A stretch of DNA of 64,000 nt, from positions 20,790-84,789 of the forward strand of contig SAUG01000073.1 of NCBI GenBank assembly GCA_011316305.1, in the 5' to 3' direction. Under the pieces are notes generated by a model. That model did no database searches, had not been told where the DNA came from, and saw nothing but the letters and a program-made list of their open reading frames with translations. This DNA comes from Rusavskia elegans. Lineage: Eukaryota > Ascomycota > Lecanoromycetes > Teloschistales > Teloschistaceae. Below, piece by piece: positions 1 to 11,546 of this stretch. Numbering within the stretch: position 1 is the first letter of the stretch; each line of letters opens with the position of its first letter. Both the position numbers and the translations under genes were made by a program.

Positions 1-507
1 CCGTCTTTTCTATACTAAACTATTCCAGCACTCAGGTCTTTTGACATATCCCCTATACTCTGGATCAGCAGTCCCTGCTTGCAGAACTCGTGTGTAAGTC
101 TGAATTTGTAGCAGGGCTCAGTGGGGATTTGCGGATGCGGTCCCAAGCATTTGGGCTGGAGACGGCAACACGCATAATCTGCTGCTGCAGCGGCGGCATG
201 TTCAAGACAAAGCCGACGGGCAATTGAAATGGCGTAAGGTTTGCTTCTTCCTTACAACTTCCCTTCTGCTCTTCACGATCAGAATTCTCTAGCAATACCA
301 ATCACCGCTGTAAAGTGAACGTACGATCCTTCCTGTCAACTCCATCTTTTCCCAAGAGTGTTTTGCCGACCACTGTCGCGACAATCTGAGAACGAGTGTT
401 ATTAGGTCTCTTGTTGAGCAAGGTTTGTCATGGTACTATAGAACCAGTCCTCTTGGTACGATAGCTGATGTTCGCCTTCGTGCCAAGCAGAGACGAGCAA
501 ATCCACA
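1..507. other. No confident gene at window start
   Basis: I see no recognisable gene. A 78-residue minus-strand open frame at 65-301 begins with Met and has no recognisable motif or obvious splice partner, so I did not call it. Confidence 0.4.
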
Positions 508-961
508 ATGCCAGATTCCACTCGTTCAAAGATCCAAGCGGTTCCGAGCGGGCTCAAAGAATGGCATTTCAACACTGCAACATTAGCAACTCCAGCAACG
601 GCACAGACTTCCTTCCGCTGGAGCCAAAAGATCCTCACGCTCCTCTATCGACAGCCCGAGTGGCTAGCCATCATCCCCGCACTTGTCCTGGTCCTCGTCC
701 AAATGCTTATACGCACGTACGCAATGGCCGTTCAGACTGCTTTCCTCGTACAGCGCACACAGCATTGCATTGCACCTGCTTCACCAGACCTCGTCTACTC
801 TCATCGGTCAAGCCTCCACGTCATCTGTTTGGTTCGTTCTAGATGGAAAATCTTTCCCAGCTTGGTTGAAAGATCGACTTCCAGATCTGAAGAAAGAGGT
901 CGAAGCATTGCGCAAGGATGTGAAGCTGATGGCCGAAGAAAAAGAAATGGTCTGGGAATAA
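508..961 (+). CDS. Hypothetical small membrane-anchored protein, two exons
   Basis: Two open frames join across a candidate 46-bp intron at 717-762 (GTACGC...ACACAG), which restores one reading frame. Exons 508-716 and 763-961 give about 135 residues. The middle holds a hydrophobic stretch (roughly residues 52-66, rich in Val, Leu and Ile) that could be a membrane anchor. The C-terminus is highly charged with a heptad-like pattern (LKKEVEALRKDVKLMAEEKE), which suggests a coiled coil. No family is recognised. The intron has no clear branch site, so the model is tentative; the alternative is that neither frame is coding. Confidence 0.3.
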
Positions 962-1393
962 TGGTCCGGGATCCTCTTTCCCTGTCGAGTTCGCGATACC
1001 TTTTCTGCATTCTCCTCCACTCTTTAACAAGCAAATAGTTAACAGCTCATTTGCAACGGTGTCTTCAATATTCCGATCAATGCTAGACTATTCGACTTTT
1101 CTGCACTTGCTGTACATCTCTTCTCGACAACAAGGGCCGCAATCGAAGATTGCATCTTTGCTCGATGTCTTGCGCTACGAAACTCTGCCTCAGCTGGTTC
1201 TCGAATCGAATATAGTACGGCCAGCAACGACTGTTAGAAGGTGCTCTGTATTAGACCAAGCTTTGGCCTCAGCCTCTGGTGAACCGTCTCCTAGACTCAT
1301 GAAGCGACCACTCGAGTCTGCTGCGATTGGGAGTGGTCATGGGTTCATCAAAGTTTCTCCTGGTAGATACTGTGCTATGATTGGAAGCTCCGT

Positions 1394-2692
1394 TTATAGT
1401 AAATTGCTCTCTTCTAGTTTCAAAAGAAACCGATTGTAGGCGATATCAAACCGACTTGGTTGTTGGACGTAGATATTACGGGTGTTCTTCATCTCGTTTT
1501 CGAGATCTCCGACTTTGAGATGCTCGTAACGCTGCGGGTAAGCGGCGGGATCAAGTAGGTCGCACCTGATCCGGAAGACTTCGTTGTCTTTAACGCGCAG
1601 TTGGATGCAGAGAGCGTTGGTATGGTTGGGATCTTGAGGAACGATGGAATCATAAGATCTACCGCAATTGAGGTAAATAGGGATGCTGCCTTTTTCTGGC
1701 AGATGGTCTGGGACGGGAAATTCCAGTCCGATGTTGGACATGGCGAAACGGCGCCTTGGCTGCTCGAAAATAACCAACGTTCCCGAATCCGCAAAGCAGG
1801 TTGGATTGGGGGCCAGCATTCCAGACACAGGCGCGTCGGATGTCCAAGCGAACAGGGACTCATCGGAAGACTTTCTCATGATTTCAATCTGAAGGCGCTG
1901 GAAAGCATTGGTAGCTCCCTCTCCGTATAATAGAGGCATAGCAACATCGAATAGCCCCAACAGGCAGTATGCGATATCTTCTTCCCTGCTGGTGACACGG
2001 TTTGCCGCAAAGCTCATCCTGGTGGCAATACTAATCTCGAGCCTTCGAAATAGCATATAGCCTTCAGGTATCTTTGTGGCGGCCGATATAGCCAGACGAA
2101 GATCCAGTTTAGTACCCATCTCATTCCATTCGGCGTCGAAGAAAACGTGAGACATGGGTGCAAGTAACTCCTGCAAAGTCCATCCCCTCGTAAACCAAAC
2201 ACAATTCCCAAACCTTCGCATGAGGTCTGGTTGCCGGTTAAACCAGTGGGCCATACGTGTCATCGATTTCCCTCCCTCCTCAACAGATTCGAATGGTCCT
2301 CGCGTGCCATGCTTGAGGACCGTGCTTAGCAAGAAGCTCGATTTCTCCGAAAGTTCTGCCGGCGAGAAGTGGAAATCGCTCAGATATACGTAACACACCT
2401 CTGAACGCTGATACCATTTGTACATGGAGTTGATGGCCTCGGAGAGCTCCGCGCTACTCCGCTTGTCGATGCAGCACGTGTCGATCCATACCCATTGCCA
2501 GCCGTCTGATGCCGCTTGTCGGCATTATCGCTCGATCTTCCTCAATGCTGGTCCAGCCGGGGCGGTGCGTTTTCGTACTTCCTTAAACCCTATTTCCCTC
2601 GCTCCCCAGCGGTGAGATAGGATGGCATACTTCGGTATATCAGAATCGAAGAATTCCGCAAAGTCGAGAGATCTGGTGTTGAGGAGACGCAT
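1394..2692 (-). pseudogene. HET-domain (heterokaryon incompatibility) protein, in-frame stop
   Basis: Reading leftward from an ATG at 2692, the first 55 codons give a typical HET N-terminus (MRLLNTRSLDFAEFF, then YAILSHRWG). An in-frame TAA at 2525-2527 follows. The same frame then continues without a shift into the second HET block (CRQAASDGW, WIDTCCIDKRSSAELSEAINS, MYKWY) and later FTRGWTLQELLAP, ending at 1394. HET proteins act in non-self recognition and cell death after hyphal fusion. The alignment is continuous on both sides of the stop, so a nonsense mutation fits better than an intron. The downstream Met at 2425 would give a 343-residue product lacking the first HET motif. The gene is either a recent pseudogene or the stop is an assembly error. 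Confidence 0.72.
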
Positions 2693-4435
2693 TTCGTCGC
2701 TTGTGTTGTATCTTGGTCATGTGCAATGACCGATTTTTCAGTTGGTGACGATACGGACCGTGAGCGAGAAGCAGATAGTGCTATACAAACAGAAATCAGG
2801 AATCAGAAAGATGAAGATGTAGAAGCGCTCGTGGACGTGAGATAGGATTGGGGATTGTACTTGATTTGCTGGATACAGCAATTCCAACTCCGTGGACGAA
2901 CTTTCCGAATGTTACTATTCGAACAAATCTGAGCGTGACTGTTCCGTGCCACGACAAACAATATATCGGGACAGCGTCAATTAAGGAATCAAGAACCCAT
3001 GCGTATATTGTAAACTGGAAGGAAGATCGATGTTGCGGATTACTCGAGTACCATATTCTAGGCAAACATAAGCACTAACCAAGAAGAACTTAGTCTTGAT
3101 GCCAAGCCAAGCCTCCAAGGTGACGTCAGAACTCAGAAGATGAATCCTCGATTATTGTTACGTCATTCTACATATGTTGTGTTTCCTCTGTGGGAAGGAG
3201 TTCCTTGAAAGCGATTTGAACTGAAGCAATCTGGGTTTCGAGAACCAAGACGGTGAGATTTGATGGAAAGTCGTAAGGGATACTCTAATCACTTCACCTG
3301 TTTTACACAGTCACGACAAGAATCTCGATGGCACGTTTGATTGCATCCTATATTGTGGGCATTCAATGGGGCAGGCTATTCTTTGGAGACTTGGCCAAGA
3401 ACTTCGAAGATTGTTTCCACAACGAGATTGGTTCGTGGCCGATCACGGTGGGCAGAAACATTGTGCTCGCTGATCCTAGGGCACTCTTCTGCGAATCTGG
3501 AGTATTGGGAATGCGGAAGCATCTAAATGGGGCATGATGCGATGCCATATGGAGTATGGCACCTGGTTAATTGTCCTTACCGAGGACTCCGGCTGTTGCA
3601 GCAACTCAAGCTACTGTGCAAGCCGATACACCGATTTGAAGATAATTCCTTGCCAAAAACCATCTGCCGAAGGATTGCATCACGATGGCTCGCGAGGCTC
3701 CGAAAACATCGTCTACTCAATTCGATCCTTTCGAGCCTGCATCATGATCACTACTAATGGGATCGGTACTACTACAATGTATAGTGACGTGTCAGCCTAG
3801 CTGAAGCTGATTGTATAGAATAAAAAATCTGATTCAGCTGCCAAGCTACTATAGCAAGTCTATCAAGTTAACCAATTTATCCTTTATAGTAACTGGATCT
3901 GCACAGGCCATGCACTAAAGCCTATTAAGAAAACCGCTATGCCTATAAGGCAATCTGATCCTTGAGTCTTAACATATTCTCAGTTGCTTCATACCATCTG
4001 CTATGGGCCATGCATGCCGGCATGGCATCTCCCGAGATAAGCGAGATAGATAACAGAGGGGTGTGAGGATATAGGAAAGCCAGTATCAGCTTTTCCGTGA
4101 TTTGATATCAATGGATCTACTGGAAATCGACGAACGGTAATCTGATTTCCCGCTGGATGAGTCTCATGATCCGAAGGACCTGTATATACCGCATCAGTGT
4201 TCAATATCCAGAGGAGGGAGAACATTGGATACATACCTTTTCGTCGTCAAAGCTCCTGCCCACAAAATAGGACTACAGTCTTCTCGACTATCTCGGAGGC
4301 GTATAAACGGATTCTCTCTCTCATCTGGCACCACACCAGCATGTATGACTTCGCCGGGGCACGGCTCGTCGATCTCCCTGTCGAGGAAAAAGGACTTGAC
4401 TCAAAAGCGAAGGAGGCGTTGAGGGAATTGTTGAT
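2693..4435. other. Intergenic, no gene recognised
   Basis: Mixed-composition DNA with only short overlapping open frames. I see no domain, tRNA or repeat boundary that I can support. Confidence 0.4.
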
Positions 4436-4720
4436 GGCGAGGAAGGAGCTTGAGGGGGCGTAGGTGAAGACATTGGCAAGGGAAAATGCGTTGGGATTTT
4501 TGCGCAGGTTGCAGGGAGGGAGGAGGAAGTAAGGAGGGCGAAGAGGGGGATTTGGGGTGGTAGGGAGGATTTGCCAGAAGGAGCGGGGGAGGGGATACGA
4601 GTGGGCTTGTGAGGAGGCGGGGGAAGGGAGGGGGTATGGTATAGATGTGGAGGTTGAGAAAGGGAGAGGGGAGGATTTGGAAGGTGAAATGCTAAGAAGT
4701 GGCGGGTTTGATGCCAGCGG
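4436..4720 (+). other. Purine-rich, G-run tract
   Basis: The plus strand is strongly G-rich, with many runs of three or more G separated by short spacers (for example GGGAGGGAGGAGG and GGGAGGGGG). The minus strand therefore reads as a Pro/Ser-rich open frame (4247-4747). I take that frame to be a by-product of composition, although a low-complexity protein cannot be excluded. The tract could form G-quadruplexes. Confidence 0.5.
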
Positions 4721-4750
4721 GTTGGGCGCCCGAAGTTCAAATGACATGGG

Positions 4751-5144
4751 GAAGGAAAGCGGGAATGAGAAATCTGAACCTGATTGGGCAGGGGTAGAAA
4801 TTTCTCAAGATCAGGAGTGCGGGTGGAAGGGAAAGGGAAAAGCGGAGAAGTGAAGGCTGAAGGCCAGAAAGATGTTGCTTGGGCGTTGCGAAGTTCGGAG
4901 TTATTACTGTCGGCTGATGAGTCGATGGAAGGAGAAAGGCGGATTTGTACAACCCTAAACTCAATCGTCCAAGGCCAGCAATGAGCATGGAGTCGTCATT
5001 CGAACACCATTCTCTTCTAATATCACCATCGACTCTCATCAAACCTATGGTCTTAGGGTGAATCCTTCGCCATCTGGCTCGCCATCCACTCAGTCTGTTC
5101 TTCCTCCTGCCATTCATCCACATTCCAGTCTGTCTCTATCAGTC
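4751..5144. other. Intergenic, no gene recognised
   Basis: Normal-GC DNA between the G-rich tract and the 3' end of the small gene to the right. I see nothing I can support. Confidence 0.4.
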
Positions 5145-5575
5145 TTAAGTCTTTTCGATCCAGCAAGAGAGCTTCCTACCCGATTCCAGCACGTCACAAG
5201 TGCCCATCTCCTTGGCATCAGGGTGGCTACATCTGCGTTCCTGAACTGCTCTTGTTTTCTTCGTCTCGGCTCGATCCTGGTCCCGGAAAGATGTTTCGTA
5301 GTGTACTTCCTGTGTCCCGTCTCCTTCTGTAGAGACAGCTTCGTGGGTCAAACACCAGTCGAAGTGCCCAAGGATAAAGCAACGTTTGGACAGAGTCTCG
5401 TTGCAATACTCAGAAGGGCTGCAAGATTAGATCTTAGCTTGGGAGAATCGAGAATGAACCGAGTTATATACCATCGTCGCGTGCCGGCCACATCATCGAT
5501 ATCGTCAAGGGCTTGATGCATACGCTCTCTCCGCTCACGATGCTCTTCTGCCAACTGATCCTTGATATCCGACAT
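5145..5575 (-). CDS. Small Cys/His-rich hypothetical protein, two exons
   Basis: Exon 1 runs from ATG 5575 to 5472 and exon 2 from 5418 to the stop at 5145. They are joined by a 53-bp intron (GTATAT...CTTGCAG, with a CTAAG-type branch site) that keeps the frame, giving about 125 residues. The N-terminus is acidic and helical (MSDIKDQLAEEHRERRERMH). Just after the junction is a compact cluster of Cys and His (CPSEYC, then KRC, GH, WC, THE) spaced like a small zinc-binding site. The C-terminus is charged. No family is recognised. The clean splice and the fact that both exon halves look protein-like favour a real gene. Confidence 0.45.
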
Positions 5576-6127
5576 CGTTGGGGAAGAAATTGTAAGATTT
5601 CGATGGCTTGTCTATGTAAGGCCGATAGAAGATGCTTTTGGAACTATGAATAAGTGACCTAGTTTCTTCTCTTGAACCGCCCCCGCCTCTACCCCGCTTT
5701 CGGGTAGTTCTCAGACCCGAACGTGCTATGCCACGGGCTCAGAAGGCAGACGCAAGATAATTCGCTAGCCTAAAGACGCTGGCCAACATGCAGATTTCTT
5801 GCAGGCTTCTGTACCAATAGAAGATTAGATCGCGACACCACGAGATATCTTGGCTTGTAAATTTGTAGCATTGATCATGAGTGGAAAAGTCCATGATACT
5901 TCATTCGGGAGCGAGGCTTCGTACAGATCGACGGGAGATTATCATTGGGTCTCGCTATAAATACACCCTTCGCCGCCATACACCCTGGAGCGCGCGGCAC
6001 CGTTCGAGACCCGTATAAGCCGATACTTCTTCTAGTATGGCTACCCCGCCTAAATACAAGTAGCTGTATATATTACATGTGGATATCTATATCCTCTCTA
6101 TATTCAATATCGCTGCCCTCGCCTTTA
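5576..6127. other. Intergenic spacer left of the Gypsy element
   Basis: Normal-GC DNA that grades into the AT-rich block. Positions 5979-6006 form an inverted match to 10968-10996 on the far side of the Gypsy element. No gene is recognised. Confidence 0.45.
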
Positions 6128-6540
6128 TATAACGTCCCTGTGCGTCAAAGAGCGTTGCGTTCGAGCTTAGCTATAGCCGTAGGCGTAGTCCGAACTATCG
6201 AATAGTAAAAAAATCCTAGTATAGGTTTTTATAACTAATCCCGTATAGCCGCGAAGGTACGGTTATAATATTATAAAGCGTCTATATTACGGAAGTAATT
6301 AATAAAAAATAGTAGAGACGTATTTAATAATTATATTAACAACTAATAAGAAAAGCTATTTAATAGGAGTAAAGGAGCGATATATATAGTAAAAATAGCC
6401 GATAGTACCGATAGATAGCTATCTACTAAAAAACCTATTATTAAAGTCGGCTATATTAGCTATAGGCGGCTATAAATAATTAGGTTTACTTATCTAATTA
6501 ATTTTGTAATACGTTTCTATAGAGTTATAGATATAATATA
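6128..6540. repeat. Left LTR of Gypsy element F
   Basis: It aligns along its length with 10103-10515; most differences are transitions. Its first 50 bases are less RIP-mutated than the rest. Confidence 0.7.
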
Positions 6541-7664
6541 GCCTTTCCTATAACGTTTTCCTAAATTTCTTTAAAGCTTCCTAAGTTTTTTTAAAGTATT
6601 TCCTCGGTTTCTAAATATTTTCTTTATTAGAAAACTCTTTCTATTTAATTAGAAATTTATCTATCGCTTTCTTTTCTTCTAGAATCTTTTCTATTTTATA
6701 TTTTTCTCTTATCTAATAGTACTAGTCCTTTACTAATAGTATCCTATTAGGTACTTTTTTAAAAAATTCTATATAGAACTTCGGGAATATTTCTATTACT
6801 AATGGCCTAAAATATACCGTTATTCCTTTAATATTTTAGATCTCGAAAGCTCCTATATATAACCTATCTAATTTTTTATCTATAAGATTTTTAATTAATA
6901 GAAATATTTTATCTCCTTTTTTAATATTATAATTCCTTTTTAATTTATTAACTTTTTATTTTACTTTTTTTTTAGCTTTCTAGATTCTTATTTTAACTTT
7001 ATTCTAATTTTCTTTTATCTTATTAATAAATATTTATACTACTAGGTTATTTATTCTATTTATTATTTTATACTTTAGCTTTCTATTATATAGAAGCTCG
7101 TTTAGCGTTATTTTAATATCTTTATTATAAGACGAGTTAATTACTATCTAGGCGGTCGGTAGGAATTAGATTTAATCTTTTTCTTTTTCTAAATAATATA
7201 TCCGTAGATATAATTTTAGAATTTAGTTTATTCTTTCTATTTAACCGTCGGTCTATAGATAAAACGATATTAATATTATCTATTTAATTTCTACTATTTC
7301 CGTTAATCCTATTATAAACTTAGAAATAAATAGTTTATCCCGATCTAATATAATTTTTTCTACGATATTATTTTTATAAAAAACCGTTTTTAATAATAGG
7401 AACGCTAGCTATTCTGCTATTATTATTATTATATATTTTATAAATCTATCTATAGTGATTACTATTATATTATATAATAAATATATATAATAATCGATAG
7501 ATTCCGGAAATTCTATAATAAAATTTATTATAATATATTAATAACGGTATTCCGGCGTTTATATAAAATAAAGTTTACTAATAGATTTTTATTTACTCTT
7601 TTTTAATATTAAATATTCAGAATAGTTTTTTATATCCTTTTTAATATATTTCTTAAATACTAAT

Positions 7665-8094
7665 TTTATATATACGATTAATCATTCGGATTTTGATTTT
7701 AGTCTTTTACGAATCTAACGCTAGAGGCGCTAATTCGATCAGATTACGTAATTATTTAGTATTTAAATATTTTATCGAAAACTCGAATTAAAGATTCCCG
7801 AAGGAACTAGATCTAGACTAAAATCTAGAGGGAAACCGTAATCTATTTAGTCTTATTAATTAATTTAATTAAGTTCGATTAATCAGGCTAGGCCGAGATA
7901 ATCTACTAACTAGGCCCTCTATATTTAAACTCTATAAAAATCGACTTTAGTCGATAGAAAAAACTTAAATATTAGTTAACCTTCGAGGGATTCGAACCCC
8001 CGACCCGCTAGATTAACTCCGCTAACTCCGAGATAGAACGCGGATCCGTTAGGCTTCTAAGTCACGCAGCGTTACTATTGCGCTACCCAGGCCC
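7665..8094 (-). mobile_element. tRNA-derived SINE, copy 1, inside element F
   Basis: A 430-bp unit, 5' end at 8094. It begins with a tRNA-like head (GGGCCTGGGTAGCGC), has a B-box (GGTTCGAATCC) about 95 bases in, then a conserved body and a TA-rich tail. It is bounded by a perfect 12-bp TSD, TTAAATACTAAT, at 7653-7664 and 8095-8106. It matches the copy at 37661-38088 end to end. Read alone, the head could be mistaken for a tRNA gene. Confidence 0.85.
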
Positions 8095-10102
8095 TTAAAT
8101 ACTAATATATAAATTTCATTTAAATCCTTTTTAGAATTTTTATTATTTTCTAATACCCCGCTATCTTAGGATTATATATTTATCGGATAATATCGATTAT
8201 TTCTTTTAATATTTCCGCTCTTTCTAGAACCTTCCCGTTTTTTTTTTAATAATAGTCTACTTATTTTTTCTATAGCTTTATAGTCTATTCTTCGATTTAA
8301 GATATCTACTACCGTATTATCTATTCCTTTAATATAGTATATTTCGAAATTATAATATATAATTTCTTCTAACTATTTTATTTATTTCTAGTTAAATTTT
8401 TTATCGATTAAAAATAATAGAAGATTTTTATAGTTAATATAGATTATTACGATTTTCGATATTCTAGTTATATATATTTTCTAATATATAAAGTTTATAA
8501 TAATCGCTAATATTTTTTTATCTATTATTATATAATTAATTTCTGCTAGTATAAATTTCTTAAAATAATATTCTAGTAGTTTACTTTTTTATACTATATA
8601 TAAATCTAAAGTTCTATCTAATATACTTATATATCGTTTAATTTATTCTTCCGGATTAAATATATCTAATACTTTTTTATTCGCGAAACTCTATTTAAAT
8701 TTTTTAAATATTTCGTTTTTTATTTATATCTATCTAAACGTTATATTATTTTATAAAAAATCCGTTAAAAGGATAGTTTTCTTTATATATCTTTCTATTA
8801 TATTTTAGTAGAATCCAGTAAATTCTAGGAAGTTTTATATATCTTTTTTATTTTTTAAAACTAGCTATTTTTTAATTATTTAGAGTTTATTAACTTTTAT
8901 AATAATACTTTTCGGTCTGATTATATATCCTAGAAATATAACTTTTTATTTAAAAAATTCTAATTTTTCTTTTTTAATATTAAAGTTATTTTTTCGGAAT
9001 TTTTATAATACTTTATAAATATATTAACTATATTTTTTCTTTATTTCGGAAAATATTAGTACGTTATCTATATAAACTATAATAAAAATATCTTAATAGT
9101 TATATAATACTTTATTTACTACTTTTTATAAAATCGCGGGAGTATTTATTAATCTAAAAAGTATTTAAATAGTTTATACTTTATTTTAAATATTGTTTTC
9201 TATTTATCTCCTTTTTTAATTTATAATAAATTATAGGTATCTTTTAAATTAAATTTTATAAACTATTTAGCTCTTTTAATTCTATTTTTAAAATCTATTA
9301 GAAAAGGTAAAAGATATTTATCCTTTTATATTACTATATTAAATCGCCTAAAATTAATATAAAATTAAAAGTTTCTATTTTTTTTCGGAATAAATATTAT
9401 AGGCTACCCTATTTTTAATTTTAAAAAGTATATATATCTTCGTTTAAAGTTATAGTTAATATACTATCGTAGTTTTTTCGATTATTTATTATTTAGTCTG
9501 TAAATTAGCCTAGCTTTTAGTTTATTAGAGTCTATAATAATAATTTCGTAATCTTTCTAAATATAAGCCGGTAAAAATAGCTTTCCTTCCTATTTTTTTA
9601 GTATATTCTAGAAATCTTTAAATATTTCTATAATTTTATCTATAGTAGCTGTTTTCTTTTTAGTCTACTATTTCCGAATAAAGATATTATATACCTTTTT
9701 TATCTCGGCTAACCTCTTAGATATATTAAGTAGATAGTTTCCTATTTTTACTTATATCGTTTTCTAAACGATCTCTAGATTCTATAATATAAACTATAGA
9801 ATATCTAAATAGATATCTCTTTATATTTTTATAATATCGAAAATAAATCTTTTTTTATATCTATTATTTCGTATCTATAGGAAATTAGTTAAATATTTAA
9901 TTTTAATAAACTTTATTATCCGAATAGTCTTTAAAAAATAAAGTTCGGATTTTCTAATTAAAAGAATATTAAACCTTTTTATATATTCTTATAATATAAT
10001 ATTTCGAATAGTTTCTAAATTAATTAAAGCTTCTATAGGTTATTTTCGTAATATTAGCTAGATAAAAATCCGAGTTTTATTTATTTTCCGAAATTATTAA
10101 AG

Positions 10103-10515
10103 TATAACATTTCTATATATTAAAGGATATTACGTTTTAGCCTAGCTATAGCTATAGATATAGTCCGAACTACTAGATAGTAAAAGTATTCTAGTATAGA
10201 TTATTATAACTAATTTCGTATAGCCGCGAAGATACGATTATAATATTATAAGGCGTTTATATTATAGAGGTAATTAATAGAAAATAATAGAAATATATTT
10301 AATAATTATATTAATAACTAATATAAGAAACTATCTAATAGAAATAAAAAAGTAATATATATAATAAAAGTAGCCGATAATATCGATAGATAGCCGTCTA
10401 TTAAAAAACCTATTATAAAGGTCGGCTATATCGGCTATAGGCGGCTATAGATAATTAGGCTCGTTTATCTAGCTAATTTTCCAGCGCGCTTCTGTGGAAT
10501 CGTGGACGTAATACC
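10103..10515. repeat. Right LTR of Gypsy element F
   Basis: It is the same length as the left LTR. The last 35 bases keep CA, TG and GC-rich sequence where the left copy is mutated, so RIP intensity falls off at this edge. Confidence 0.7.
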
Positions 10516-10996
10516 TTATCGTCGCCGGCGCCCAATTCTCCTATAATAGAAAACTATTGAGAAACTTGATAGAATCGTATAGCGGCGGCGGCGGCGGCGA
10601 TATCGGTGGTAGAATTTAACGAACGAGCAATTTAGAATCTGATAAATATAAAATAAACTCGATAATATTATTTAAATTTGTATAAAAAGTTAAATTGAAT
10701 ATACGTATTTAACCTATATTCAATTAGATAAAAGATTTCTCCGAGGATTTTTAGTAATAAAAATTAAGATATTTTCCACGATCGAGGCGAATATCGATTA
10801 AAGGGCCTTGCTTAATATATACGGCTCGTATCCACTAAATCTTTTCAGATCTGATTCGTTATATATAAATTATTTAAACGTAATCGTTATAGCTTTTTAT
10901 ATAGCGTTGTGGTTGTATAATGTAGGATCAAAATGGATTGTTAAAAAAGAGAGATCTCGGTGGGGGGCGGAACGGTGCCGCGCGCTTCAGGGTGTA
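10516..10996. other. Intergenic, transition from AT-rich to normal DNA
   Basis: It holds a short GCG-type trinucleotide run near 10580-10605 and moderately AT-rich sequence. Positions 10968-10996 are the inverted match to 5979-6006. No gene is recognised. Confidence 0.4.
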
Positions 10997-11442
10997 AGGT
11001 CTTGCGAAAAGATTGCAAAGCCAAGAAACTTGGCCTGCGAGATATCCGACATCCACCCACCTGCTTTATATACAAAATGCGTCGATTATCCCCAGTACCA
11101 GGTCTCTGTATCGGCGATATTGACTCAATTCGGTATATTTGAAGCTTCAAATCGCGAGTTCTACAGCTAAGAATCAAAGGGGTCTCCAGGGCTCGCTTTT
11201 GGCTGCGAGTATTACGGGAAGGTATAATAGCAGAATAAAATACTAAGAACCGTAACGTCAAAAGCGATATTGAGCTTTAAAATATCCTTACTAGGAATCG
11301 TCTGATGTCGAAGGTAAATAAGGTACAAATGGAACTGGGGATAGCTGGGCAAGCTGGGGCAGTTTGTATGTAAAACAGGTAGGGTTGTGCCGAAAATCCC
11401 CCAAGCTAAAAGTCTTGGTTTTGCAATCTTTTCGCAAGACCT
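10997..11442. mobile_element. Candidate MITE with 23-38 bp terminal inverted repeats
   Basis: The sequence AGGTCTTGCGAAAAGATTGC plus AAA (10997-11019) is repeated exactly in inverted orientation at 11420-11442. The inverted match continues imperfectly for about 15 more bases inward. The 446-bp unit has no coding capacity that I recognise and is not RIP-mutated. A TSD is not clear, so the superfamily is undetermined. Confidence 0.5.
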
Positions 11443-11546
11443 AATATGGCGGCGAAGGGTGCATTTTTAGCGAGACCCTTATCATTGTCTCCAAAGCAAC
11501 TTTCGACGTAGATGTCTCCCAAAATCTCAATCTCGATACCCTTGCT

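Larger units (their letters stand above)
6128..10515 (-). mobile_element. RIP-mutated Ty3/Gypsy LTR retrotransposon (element F)
   Basis: Direct repeats of about 413 bp at each end (6128-6540 and 10103-10515) differ mainly by C-to-T and G-to-A changes. The minus strand of the interior reads as a degraded Gypsy pol. Reverse transcriptase is recognisable near 9060-9130: IIVYIDNVLIFS, with the YIDD catalytic box at 9063-9074 changed to YIDN. Integrase-like sequence (DRDKLFIS type) lies near 7320-7380. Stops in every frame and near-absence of CA and TG show RIP. The body, without the nested SINE, is only about 3.9 kb, so internal deletion is likely. Exact LTR ends and the TSD could not be fixed. 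Confidence 0.8.

Noticed and set aside
65..301. 78-residue minus-strand frame as a gene
   Set aside because: No motif, no splice partner, and the left context is outside the window.
4247..4747. 166-residue Pro/Ser-rich minus-strand frame as a gene
   Set aside because: It coincides with the G-rich tract; low complexity explains the open frame.
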